Assembly: GCF_900323545.1 (NCBI RefSeq)
Contig: NZ_OOHN01000008.1
Location: 795,143 to 859,142 of the forward strand
From: Actinomyces sp. Marseille-P3109
GTDB taxonomy: Bacteria; Actinomycetota; Actinomycetes; Actinomycetales; Actinomycetaceae
DNA: 64,000 bases
Reading direction: 5' to 3'
Shown: positions 47,538-57,734 of the stretch, piece after piece
Layout of the letters: each line of letters opens with the position of its first letter
Numbering within the stretch: the first letter of the stretch is position 1
Program-made: the position numbers and the translations under genes
Notes under the pieces: generated by a model
What the model was told of the DNA's origin: nothing
What the model saw: only the letters and a program-made list of their open reading frames with translations
The model's database searches: none

Positions 47538-48937
47538 TCCCGCAGTCCAGCCGGCCCGGTCGGCCTGCCCAGTCCGTCCCCGGCCGTGGTCGGTCCCGAG
47601 AGCTCACCCTGGCCGTGGGGGCGCCGGCACACGGCGGGCACTGCGTGGCCCGGCCCGCGGACGACCCGGCCGGCCGCGTCATCTTCGTGCGCCATGCCCT
47701 GCCCGGTGAGACGGTGCGGGCCCGCCTGACCGAGATGACGTCGCGTACCTGGCGTGCCGACGCCGTCGAGATCCTCCAGGCCTCCCCGGACCGCGTCGAG
47801 TCCGTCTGGTCCGAGGCCGGCCCCGCGGGCGTGGGCGGGGGAGAGCTCGCCCACGTGGCCCTGGACGCCCAGCGCACCTGGAAGCGCTGGGTCCTGGCCG
47901 ACTGCATGCGCCGGATCGGTGGGCAGGAGGTGGCCGACGCCGTCGCCTCCCTGCCCGAGGCTTCCGCCGCAGCCGCCGTGCCGGTCGAGCCGATGCCGAC
48001 CGACGCCGCGGCCCAGGCCTCCACCAGTGCCCGCCGGCGCGCCCTGGCAGGAACCGCCACCCGCACCCGCGTGAGCCTGACGGTCACCGACGACGGCGAG
48101 CCCGGCATGCACGCCTTCCGCTCCGGGACCGTCCTTCCCCTGCACCGACTGCCCCTGGCCGTCCCCGCCATCACCGAGATCGGACTGCTGGAGCGCTCCC
48201 GCTGGCGCGCCCACTACCGGCCCGGCATGCGCATCGAGGTCGTCGCCCCCAGCGGGGGCGAGCCCGTTGTCCTGCTCGATGACCGGATCCTGACCGCCCA
48301 GGCGCGCAGCACCGGGCGTCGCCGCGTCCAGGAGGTCGTGGACGCCTCCGCCCTGGGGCTGGGGGAGCTGACCTACTCCGTGCACGCGGAGGGCTTCTGG
48401 CAGGTGCACGTTGATGCTCCCCGGGTTCTGGTGGAGCGCGTCGTGCGCGCCGCCCTGGGGGAGGATCTTGACCGCGCAGCGGGTAGCCGCGTCCTGGAGC
48501 TTTACTCGGGGGCCGGCCTGTTCACCCTGCCCCTGGCCGCCCTTGTGGGCACCAGCGGCCAGGTCCTCTCCCTGGAGGGCAACGAGCAGGCCGTTCGTGA
48601 CTCCCGCCGTACCCTGCACGACCACCCCGCTGCTCGCCTGGCCGCCGGCCGCGTGAGTTCTCGCTCGGTGCGTGAGCTCGCCGGCTCCTTCACCGGAGAC
48701 CGCCCCGACGTCGTCGTCCTCGATCCTCCGCGGCAGGGGGCCGGTCGCGAGGTCATCGAGGCCGTCGCCGCTCTGGGAGCAGAGCGGATCGTCCTGGTGG
48801 CCTGCGACCCGGCGGCCCTGGCCAGGGACCTGGCAACCCTCCTGCGTGCCGGCTACGAGTTGGGCTCCCTGAGTGCGCTGGACATGTTCCCGCACACGCA
48901 CCACTTCGAGACGATCGCGGTGCTCGACAGAGCCTGA
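47534..48937 (+). CDS. TrmA/RumA-family RNA m5U methyltransferase
   Basis: This 467-residue SAM-dependent enzyme methylates uridine C5 in RNA. It has an N-terminal TRAM-like beta domain (VRHALPGETVRARLTEMTSRTWRADAVEIL), HAEGFWQVHVDAP, SAM motif VLELYSGAGLFTLPLA, VVVLDPPRQGAGREV and the catalytic Cys in VACDPAALARDLATLL. It ends DMFPHTHHFETIAVLDR. No Fe-S cysteine cluster was seen at the N-terminus. It overlaps the permease gene by four bases, as in the Rv2689c-Rv2690c pair. Confidence 0.92.
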   Translation: MIPQSSRPGRPAQSVPGRGRSRELTLAVGAPAHGGHCVARPADDPAGRVIFVRHALPGETVRARLTEMTSRTWRADAVEILQASPDRVESVWSEAGPAGVGGGELAHVALDAQRTWKRWVLADCMRRIGGQEVADAVASLPEASAAAAVPVEPMPTDAAAQASTSARRRALAGTATRTRVSLTVTDDGEPGMHAFRSGTVLPLHRLPLAVPAITEIGLLERSRWRAHYRPGMRIEVVAPSGGEPVVLLDDRILTAQARSTGRRRVQEVVDASALGLGELTYSVHAEGFWQVHVDAPRVLVERVVRAALGEDLDRAAGSRVLELYSGAGLFTLPLAALVGTSGQVLSLEGNEQAVRDSRRTLHDHPAARLAAGRVSSRSVRELAGSFTGDRPDVVVLDPPRQGAGREVIEAVAALGAERIVLVACDPAALARDLATLLRAGYELGSLSALDMFPHTHHFETIAVLDRA

Positions 48938-48946
48938 GGCAATGGC

Positions 48947-48981
48947 GATGGGCCCCAGTCCGTGAAGGACTGGGGCCCATC
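48947..48981. terminator. Bidirectional terminator hairpin
   Basis: A perfect 15-bp stem (48947-48961 with 48967-48981) and five-base loop lie between the convergent methyltransferase and adhesin genes. Confidence 0.85.
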
Positions 48982-49019
48982 TCATGCTCCGGGAAGGAGC
49001 CTAGTCAGCCGGTGAGAGG

Positions 49020-51101
49020 TCACGATGCGCGACGACGAGCTGCCAGGATCATGTATCCCGTTGCCAGGAGGGCGGCAACGGCCGCGACCACCGGCACGGC
49101 GTTGGCGCCAGTACTCGCCAGGTTGCTGCCGCCATCGCCCGATGGCGTGCTGGCTGACGCGCTGGGTGCGGGGTCCTCGGTGGGAGTGGGCGTCGGCGCG
49201 GGGTCCTCGGTGGGGGTCGGCGTCGGCGCGGGCTCCTCGGTGGGAGTGGGCGTCGGCGTGGGCTCCTCGGTGGGAGTGGGCGTCGGCGTGGGCTTCGGGA
49301 CCTCCGAGTAGGTGTTGGTCACCGTGACAAGGGTGGCGCTGGCAGGCCCCTCCTTGATCGTGAAGGACCCGTTGTCAACCTTGGTGTCGACCGTGTAGCC
49401 CTGGCGCTCGGCGCCGCCGTCAGCCAGCTTCTCCTTCTCGGTGACGACGCACTTGGTGCCCACCGGTAGCGACGGGCCGTCGACGGCGGTGCCGTCGCCC
49501 TTCACGTCAAGGGTCCCCTTGGAGTCGTTCTCACACGTGTAGTCGATCCGGAAAGTCTCCTTGGAGAAAGTCTCCTTGTTGCTCCCCTCGACCTTCTTCG
49601 AGACGGAGAAGGATCCTGTCTTCTGAATGACATCGTTGTACAGGCCCACGGACTGCACGGAGGAGTCGACCGAGAACGTCGCGGTGTCCTGCGTCTCGGT
49701 GCCGTTGACGGAGAAGGTCTGGCTTCCCCAACCAAGGGCTCCGGGAAGGGCCGCTGCGGACGTGTCCTCCGTCAGTGTGACCTTGGTTCCCTTGGGGAAC
49801 TCGCGCAGGGTGTCGGAGGCCTGCTGCTGCCCCACAGCCACCTCGACGGTGTAGGGGTTCGACGTCGGCTTGTTGGCCCAGGTCGGGTAGTCGGCCTCGG
49901 TCGTGCCGTTGGGAAGCTCGTAGGAGACGTTCACACGGACCTTGGTATCCGCGGAGACATCATTCTGGTGTGCGCCGGTGACGTACTTCTTGACCCCGAA
50001 GGAGCCGAATCCCTGTGTCAGCTGCACGTCGTAGGAGATCGGGTCCTTGTAGGCCATCTGTGCGGACACCGTGGTGTTCTTACCGCCGTTCAGGGTGGCG
50101 CTGTTGGTGTAGACGAGACCCGGGACGATCTTGCCGCCATCGGCCAGGGACTGGTAAACGATCTCGTAGTTCGCGTTCTTGGCGAAATTGCCGTCCGTAC
50201 GGGACAGGGTGATGGACGCAGTGGTTCCGTCAGCGTTGATGGTCGGCTTCAGGACGAACGTTCCGTGGTCGGTGTTCGTGGCTGTGCCATCGGCCTTGGC
50301 GACGTCGAAGTAGCCGTCGGCGCCACCGCCGTACTCCTCGGGGTTGACTCGCACGTACCAGGAGCCGAGATCCGAGTTGAGCTTCTGCCCGCCCCCGGAG
50401 ACGTCGTTGAAGGTGACGCTGTTGACGCTGCCCGCCTCTACTCCCAGGTGTTTGGCGATGGTCGTACCACTGAACTGGATGTGCCAGGTCAGAGCGCTGG
50501 AGTCGCGCTTGAGGGAGTTGGCGTACTTGCCAAGGTCCTTCTCAACCCAGGCGATAGGTAGAATTCGCTCGTTGTTGGGGTGGAAGACCTCAACATCGGT
50601 GCCGTTGGCGTTGAAGGTGGTCTTGTTGTCCTGGGTCACCTTCTGGGCCACGATCATCTGGTTGCCCGATCCCTTGAGCTCGGTGGCAGCACTGATCGCG
50701 GCGTTGAAGGTGCAGGTGAGGGTCTCAGTGGTCGTGACGCAGTCGCCCACCTTGATGCCGTTCCCGAGAACAAGATCATCTCGTCGACCGATCTCACGGT
50801 ACCGGTACTCCGCCGGAAGGCCGATGCTGAAGGACTCTCCCGGCTGCGGATTGGCGGTAGATGCGTCCCAGGCGAACTTCATGCGAACCGGGTCCTCGAG
50901 GTGCGCAGTCTTACCCGGATACTCCGTACCATCCTTGTCGGCGAGGATGAGAGGACTGAAGGAAACCTTCACCCCGGTATTCTGATCCGCGCTCGCACGA
51001 GGCGCTACCAGCGCGGCAAAGCTACCCAGTGCGATCAGCAGTACGCCGGCGAGCAGAGTCGCCACGTGCTTGCGACGCACAGAGAGGTGCTGTAAGTGCA
51101 T
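49020..51101 (-). CDS. Sortase-anchored surface protein with DUF5979-like modules
   Basis: This 693-residue exported protein has a signal peptide (cleavage after ASA near residue 38), a large N-terminal adhesin-like beta domain up to about residue 390, and two Ig-like modules. The modules begin GSFGVKKYVTG and TGSFSVSKKVEGS; the second has LPVGTKCVVTE as in DUF5979. A Pro-Thr-Glu stalk of 10-residue repeats follows. The C-terminus is a sorting signal LASTG (661-665), a membrane helix and RRRAS. LASTG is a permitted variant of LPXTG. No sortase gene is adjacent, so it is probably a monomeric wall protein or minor pilin. GGAGA sets the start. Confidence 0.9.
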   Translation of the reverse strand: MHLQHLSVRRKHVATLLAGVLLIALGSFAALVAPRASADQNTGVKVSFSPLILADKDGTEYPGKTAHLEDPVRMKFAWDASTANPQPGESFSIGLPAEYRYREIGRRDDLVLGNGIKVGDCVTTTETLTCTFNAAISAATELKGSGNQMIVAQKVTQDNKTTFNANGTDVEVFHPNNERILPIAWVEKDLGKYANSLKRDSSALTWHIQFSGTTIAKHLGVEAGSVNSVTFNDVSGGGQKLNSDLGSWYVRVNPEEYGGGADGYFDVAKADGTATNTDHGTFVLKPTINADGTTASITLSRTDGNFAKNANYEIVYQSLADGGKIVPGLVYTNSATLNGGKNTTVSAQMAYKDPISYDVQLTQGFGSFGVKKYVTGAHQNDVSADTKVRVNVSYELPNGTTEADYPTWANKPTSNPYTVEVAVGQQQASDTLREFPKGTKVTLTEDTSAAALPGALGWGSQTFSVNGTETQDTATFSVDSSVQSVGLYNDVIQKTGSFSVSKKVEGSNKETFSKETFRIDYTCENDSKGTLDVKGDGTAVDGPSLPVGTKCVVTEKEKLADGGAERQGYTVDTKVDNGSFTIKEGPASATLVTVTNTYSEVPKPTPTPTPTEEPTPTPTPTEEPAPTPTPTEDPAPTPTPTEDPAPSASASTPSGDGGSNLASTGANAVPVVAAVAALLATGYMILAARRRAS
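49171..49290. repeat. Four tandem 30-bp repeats coding the Pro-Thr stalk
   Basis: Four units (49171-49200, 49201-49230, 49231-49260, 49261-49290) differ at only a few positions. Each encodes ten residues of the PTPTPTEEPA type in the adhesin gene. Copy number could change without a frameshift and would alter stalk length. Confidence 0.9.
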
Positions 51102-51532
51102 TCTTTATCTCCGTCATTCATGGGGGACATTCCTGAGTTGTGGGGAAGTGCAGGAAATCAACGAGATCCTATGTTGCTGACCCTAATGATGGGCGTACAG
51201 TGCACGTTTTGTAACCATTGCGTTGCCGTATTGGTATATTTACTGATCCGATGCCTGGGGTGTGCACACTCTCCTCGGGCCCGTGCGGCCGCTCGAGGGA
51301 ACCGCCCCCGTTGCGTGCGTCGGGCCTTGCCTAATTGCCGTGCCAGCACCTGCCCCGGCCTTCAGGTTTGGGGCCAGGCATCCCCACGTGTTGACAACGG
51401 ATGACACGCCGTGGGCTACGGTCCGCACCGGAGCATCCCCCCCGTCCGCGCCGTCCTTGCATGACCACGTCACTGGTCGTGTTGCGACGGTGCAGCAGGG
51501 CGGTTCGGTACGACAACTGGAAGTGAGTCCCG
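51102..51532. other. 431-bp divergent region between adhesin and aconitase genes
   Basis: No gene was seen. Around 51175-51250 the sequence is more A/T-rich than its surroundings. A possible adhesin promoter on the minus strand is TTACAA (51209-51214) with CATCAT 17 bases further on (51186-51191). The aconitase promoter was not identified. Confidence 0.45.
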
Positions 51533-54208
<2,676 letters not shown>

Positions 54209-54230
54209 GGATGTGAGACGCATCGCGTTT

Positions 54231-55082
54231 CTACCCGTAGAGGAAGTTTCGGATAGCGCTCCAGGTATCTGCAGGATTTTCCTGTAAGGTGAAATGTCCT
54301 GATCCAGGTATGAGGGCACTTTGAATATTGGTCAACCCTGCTTGTTTGAAACCGGCAATGTAGGTGTTGATGTCCCCGTGTTCTTGGTTGCCTCGTAAAT
54401 AAAGTAATGGAATGTTAATCGCATCACTTGATGTTGCGTTCTCTTGGGCATCATCCCAAAGTGCTCGGTAGAATTCGAATCCCTGGCGCAAAGAGTCAGG
54501 GGACTGGTAGGAAGAGACGAACTGCCTGCGTGAGGCTCTGCTGATTCTCTCTGGGGTGGCGCTCGTTGTGTCGTAAAAGTAGTCGAAGTATGCTGGCAGA
54601 TTATTTACGGTGATCTGCTCTGGTAGGTCTGGGATGGAGTGAAAGGCGAAATGCCATAACCAGGGAATTCTGATGACATCATCCCATGGCGCAATTCCAG
54701 GAATCACTGTGTTCATGATGACGGCTTTGGTCAGGTCTCCGAACTCTCGTAGGTAGGAGAAGGTGATCATGCCTCCAACGTCGTGACCGACCATAGCGGC
54801 ATTCTCCAGGCCTAGGTATTCGAGGAAGTCGTGGATTTGTCGTGCCAGCAAGACCTTACTGCCGCAGGGGCCTGTTGTTTTTGAAGCGCCGATACCAGGT
54901 AGGTCCACTGCTATGCATTGATAGTCGTGAGCGGCCAGAAGGAGAATATCTTTCCAGGCTGTACTGTCCTGCGGCCACCCGTGAAGAAAAATTATAGTGG
55001 GCGCGCAAGGGTCTCCAGCGCGAAGGATACGGAAGACGCGGTCGTCGAGGGTGACGTCGTGAGTGCTGATCGTGGTAGACAT
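54231..55082 (-). CDS. Epoxide-hydrolase-like alpha/beta hydrolase
   Basis: This 283-residue enzyme has the oxyanion motif HGWP (34-37), nucleophile D101 in MVGHDVGG and catalytic H263 in GSGHFTL. An Asp nucleophile with HGxP and a Tyr-bearing lid (PAYFDYFYD) is the soluble epoxide hydrolase pattern; haloalkane dehalogenase is less likely. Codon use is clearly more A/T-rich than in the neighbours, suggesting acquisition. It diverges from a marR gene only five bases away, within a shared palindrome that probably controls both. It converges with acnA. Confidence 0.9.
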   Translation of the reverse strand: MSTTISTHDVTLDDRVFRILRAGDPCAPTIIFLHGWPQDSTAWKDILLLAAHDYQCIAVDLPGIGASKTTGPCGSKVLLARQIHDFLEYLGLENAAMVGHDVGGMITFSYLREFGDLTKAVIMNTVIPGIAPWDDVIRIPWLWHFAFHSIPDLPEQITVNNLPAYFDYFYDTTSATPERISRASRRQFVSSYQSPDSLRQGFEFYRALWDDAQENATSSDAINIPLLYLRGNQEHGDINTYIAGFKQAGLTNIQSALIPGSGHFTLQENPADTWSAIRNFLYG

Positions 55083-55098
55083 GAAACATGTCTACCAC
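55072..55098. promoter_or_regulatory. Perfect 27-bp operator-like palindrome covering two start codons
   Basis: GTGGTAGACATG (55072-55083), AAA, then CATGTCTACCAC (55087-55098) is a perfect 12-bp inverted repeat. It contains the start codon of the hydrolase gene (55082-55080) and of marR (55088-55090). It is a strong candidate MarR operator. Confidence 0.8.
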
Positions 55099-55543
55099 AT
55101 CGAGTCGTTCGTCGCTTGTCAGTTTTCGTGAAGGGGCCGGGTTCCTGATCTCGCGATTGGGGGGTATGGTTGAGAAGGAGTGGGGGTCTTTGTTGCGAGA
55201 TGTTGGGCTCACTCAGGCTGAGTTCGCGATTCTTGCAACTCTTGCTGACGGGGCGATGGTTCGACAGCGAGATCTTGCGATCCACGTTGGAAGTGATCCT
55301 CGCAACATCGTTCCTGTTGTAGCTTCTCTAACTGATCGAGGTCTCGTTGAGGTGGCGCCTGCGCTGGAGGATCGTCGCGTGAAACAGATTAGATTGAGTG
55401 TTGAGGGGGCTGATCTGCTCGACACTGTCCAGATTATGTTAGCTCCGTCTCGGGCGAAATTTTTTCGTGGTCTCTCTGATGCGGAATATGACCAGCTTTG
55501 TCATCTCTTGCGGGTGGTCTACTCCTCTGCAGTGTCTGTGTGA
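55088..55543 (+). CDS. MarR-family transcriptional regulator
   Basis: This 151-residue winged-helix protein has LTQAEFAILATLADGAMVRQRDLAIHVGSDPRNIVPVVASLTDRGLVEVAPALEDRRVKQIRLS. The last part is the wing with the conserved DRR motif. It should bind the adjacent palindrome as a dimer and repress itself and the divergent hydrolase until a ligand releases it. The first four codons match those of the hydrolase (MSTT) because both lie in the palindrome. Composition is A/T-rich like its partner. Confidence 0.92.
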   Translation: MSTTSSRSSLVSFREGAGFLISRLGGMVEKEWGSLLRDVGLTQAEFAILATLADGAMVRQRDLAIHVGSDPRNIVPVVASLTDRGLVEVAPALEDRRVKQIRLSVEGADLLDTVQIMLAPSRAKFFRGLSDAEYDQLCHLLRVVYSSAVSV

Positions 55544-55634
55544 CCTATTCTATGCCCTTCAAGGCAGGTTTGTGCTGCCAGTGCTGAAAAGTGTGACCAC
55601 CTAGGGTCGTCGCACATAGGGGTCCTTCGAGCTG

Positions 55635-55835
55635 TTAGTTGGTCGGGGTTGTCGTGAGAGGCGAGTAACTCAGGAAGTCTAAGGTGTCGCTCATGGGATT
55701 CCTTATCGCGGCCACTAGGTCACGCCGCTCTTTCTCGGACTGCTTCGTGGTGTATTTCAAGATGTACTCCGACTTCCTCGCCGGCTGTGGAACCAGGTTC
55801 TTCTTGGGTGTGATCAGGGGTGGTCGACGACCGTT
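55635..55835 (-). pseudogene. Decayed YoeB/Txe-like toxin fragment
   Basis: A 66-codon frame without a start codon encodes EYILKYTTKQSEKERRDLV and TLDFLSYSPLTTTP before a stop. The pattern of a strand, TKQ-x-EK, a helix ending in an Ala pair, then LxFLxxxPLxTxP resembles the first half of YoeB/Txe-type RelE toxins. The following catalytic half (SRRINIQHRLVY in the family) is missing. No antitoxin is recognisable upstream. The resemblance is by eye only. Confidence 0.35.
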
Positions 55836-56030
55836 TCATCGTCCTCATCGTCGAGTCGCTCGACCGGCTGCGGGCTCAGGCCTGCGGCAATTGTCGCAGT
55901 TGTCTCTTGCCAATTGGTCAACTTGGTGACCTCCAGGTGTGGTTGGTGTGTTGAGAAGGGTGCTCGTGCAGTGTCGATGAGGTCTCGAGTGCACTGTTCT
56001 TGATCTTGAACGGCTGTGCAAGGAGTCTGC

Positions 56031-56059
56031 TTGCCCTCGGACGTGAATGTCAGTAACTT
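56031..56059 (+). promoter_or_regulatory. Promoter TTGCCC-17-TAACTT
   Basis: The -35 TTGCCC (56031-56036) and -10 TAACTT (56054-56059) have ideal 17-base spacing. Seven bases later is the ATG at 56067, so the hydrolase mRNA is probably leaderless. Confidence 0.65.
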
Positions 56060-56066
56060 AATGGCT

Positions 56067-56948
56067 ATGACTATTAGCCAACTTGGGGTGTCGGGCGGCA
56101 CCATCGCCTACGAGGTGCATGAGCCTGTCGGTGCAGGTGCTGGATCGGCTGCAGCGAGTCGGCCGCTCGTCGTCTGCTCACCGGCCATGGGGGACGTGCG
56201 GGACGTCTACGCACCGCTGGCGCAGTCCCTGAGCGAGGCGGGCTTCCGCGTTGTCACTGCGGACCTGCGCGGTCACGGGGACAGCTCGGCAACCTTCACC
56301 GCCTATGGTGACGAGGCCACAGCATCCGACCTCATTGCCCTGATCGAGGCTCTCGACGCCGGCTCCGCCGTCGTCGTAGGAGCCTCCATGTCCGGGGCTG
56401 CTGCGGTGATCGCAGCCGGGCGCCGCCCCGACCTGGTGTGCGGGCTCGTGCTCGTCTGCCCCTTTCTGCGTGGGCCGCAGAGTCGAGTCAAGACTCTCGT
56501 GCAGCGCACCATGCTTGGGATCGCGCTGATGCGCCCTTGGGGTCCTGCTGTGTGGAACAGCTACTCGGCCAGGTTGTGGCCGGGACTGCCCGACGCTCGG
56601 CAGCGAGCCACGAGCCTGGTGGACCTGCTGCGCCGCCCAGGGCGCTGGCGCGCTTTCTGGGCTACGACTCGCACCGATCACCGCGTCGTCACCCCCTGGC
56701 TGGACAAGGTGGACTGTCCTGCCCTCGTGGTCATGGGACAGAAGGACCCCGACTGGAAGGATCCCATGGCTGAGGCCTCCTGGGTGGCTCGTGCCGTTGG
56801 TGACGGGGTGGGAGAGGTCATGATGGTTCCCGACGCAGGGCACGCCCCGATGCTGGAGTGCTCCGACGTCGTCGGGCCGCGTGTGGTCGACTTTGCTCGG
56901 CGTATCGTCGCTGACAATGCTGCGCCGAGGCCGGCGGGGGAGAGGTAA
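56067..56948 (+). CDS. Alpha/beta hydrolase
   Basis: This 293-residue serine hydrolase has DLRGHGDSS, the nucleophile elbow VVVGASMSGAAAV (Ser), an acid near VVMGQKDPDW and the catalytic His in VPDAGHAPMLE. It is close to the haloperoxidase/lipase-like group; the substrate is unknown. It is followed ten bases later by a TetR gene that probably regulates it. An ATG at 56061 would add two residues but lies too close to the -10 box. Confidence 0.87.
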   Translation: MTISQLGVSGGTIAYEVHEPVGAGAGSAAASRPLVVCSPAMGDVRDVYAPLAQSLSEAGFRVVTADLRGHGDSSATFTAYGDEATASDLIALIEALDAGSAVVVGASMSGAAAVIAAGRRPDLVCGLVLVCPFLRGPQSRVKTLVQRTMLGIALMRPWGPAVWNSYSARLWPGLPDARQRATSLVDLLRRPGRWRAFWATTRTDHRVVTPWLDKVDCPALVVMGQKDPDWKDPMAEASWVARAVGDGVGEVMMVPDAGHAPMLECSDVVGPRVVDFARRIVADNAAPRPAGER

Positions 56949-56958
56949 GGAGAACAAG

Positions 56959-57549
56959 ATGCCACGAGCGGGACTGAGTACCGAACGCGTGGTGGAACGG
57001 GCGGCGCAGATCGTCGACGAGCATGGTCTTGAGTCGCTGTCCCTGAGCCGTCTGGCCGCTGACCTGGGAGTTGCGCCCCCCAGCCTCTATAAACACGTGG
57101 GAGGTCTGGGTGATCTCGCCGAGCGGGTGTCGGTTCGCGCGATCAGCGATCTGGCCGACGCTCTGGCTGCCTCCGTCATGGGGCGGGCGGGGCGAGAAGC
57201 CCTGGAGGCCCTGGCTCGGGCTTACCGCTCCTTCGCTCATGCGCACCCCGGTCTCTATCCGCTGACGCAGATGCCTGCCGCTGGCGAGGGATCCTTGCAC
57301 TCGGACCAGGCTCAACGCACAGTTGACATCGTCGCGGCGTCCTTGGCCGGCTATCGCATCCCTGATGAGCGGATCGTCGACGCCGTGAGGATCATCCGGG
57401 CCGCCTTGCACGGTTTCGCGGATATCGAGGTCCACGGGGGCTTTGCCATGGATGCACCCATCGACGTGAGTTTCGCCATGCTTGTTGACTCTTTGGACGT
57501 GGCCCTGGCTGCCCTGGGTGGACAACAGGTCGATGCCGCGTATCAGTGA
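56959..57549 (+). CDS. TetR-family transcriptional regulator
   Basis: This 196-residue regulator has an N-terminal helix-turn-helix (GLSTERVVERAAQIVDEHGLESLSLSRLAADLGVAPPSLYKHVGG). The C-terminal ligand domain is of the WHG type (ALEALARAYRSFAHAHPGLYPL, ALHGFADIEVHGGF). AAGGAG precedes ATG 56959. It forms an operon with the upstream hydrolase and likely represses that operon in response to a small molecule. Confidence 0.9.
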   Translation: MPRAGLSTERVVERAAQIVDEHGLESLSLSRLAADLGVAPPSLYKHVGGLGDLAERVSVRAISDLADALAASVMGRAGREALEALARAYRSFAHAHPGLYPLTQMPAAGEGSLHSDQAQRTVDIVAASLAGYRIPDERIVDAVRIIRAALHGFADIEVHGGFAMDAPIDVSFAMLVDSLDVALAALGGQQVDAAYQ

Positions 57550-57586
57550 GAATGAAAGGATAAGTCGTCTCAATGGCCAGCTGGGA

Positions 57587-57655
57587 GGGGTGACGGCTGC
57601 GTGAGGTTTCCTCACGTGCAGGCGGTGATCCACTGAGGATTCCCGCAGTCACCCC
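57587..57655 (+). terminator. Nested hairpins after the TetR gene
   Basis: GGGGTGAC (57587-57594) pairs with GTCACCCC (57648-57655). Inside it CGTGAGG (57600-57606) and CCTCACG (57610-57616) form a tight hairpin with a TTT loop. It may be a terminator for the TetR gene or a structured leader of the flavoprotein gene at 57735. Confidence 0.45.
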
Positions 57656-57734
57656 GGAATAGAGGCCCGTCGCTCCCCGTTGCCCTGGCGTCAAGACCAC
57701 GCCGACCGGTAACCACCGAAGGAGATGCGCATCC

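Larger units (their letters stand above)
55544..56066. other. Region of about 520 bp without an intact gene
   Basis: Composition is lower in GC than the surrounding chromosome. It holds a toxin-like fragment on the minus strand (listed separately), a 96-codon minus-strand open frame (55814-56104) with no recognisable similarity, and the promoter of the hydrolase gene at 56067. It looks like the scar of lost accessory DNA. Confidence 0.5.

Noticed and set aside
49012..49311. A plus-strand frame of repeated Val-Gly-Ser opposite the adhesin stalk
   Set aside because: It is the antisense reading of the Pro-Thr repeats, with no start signal and no gene-like composition outside the repeat.
55814..56104. 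A 96-codon minus-strand frame, considered as the antitoxin of the toxin-like fragment
   Set aside because: It overlaps the promoter and start of the hydrolase gene, has no plausible start site and does not resemble YefM, Phd or other antitoxins; kept only as a note in the intergenic entry.
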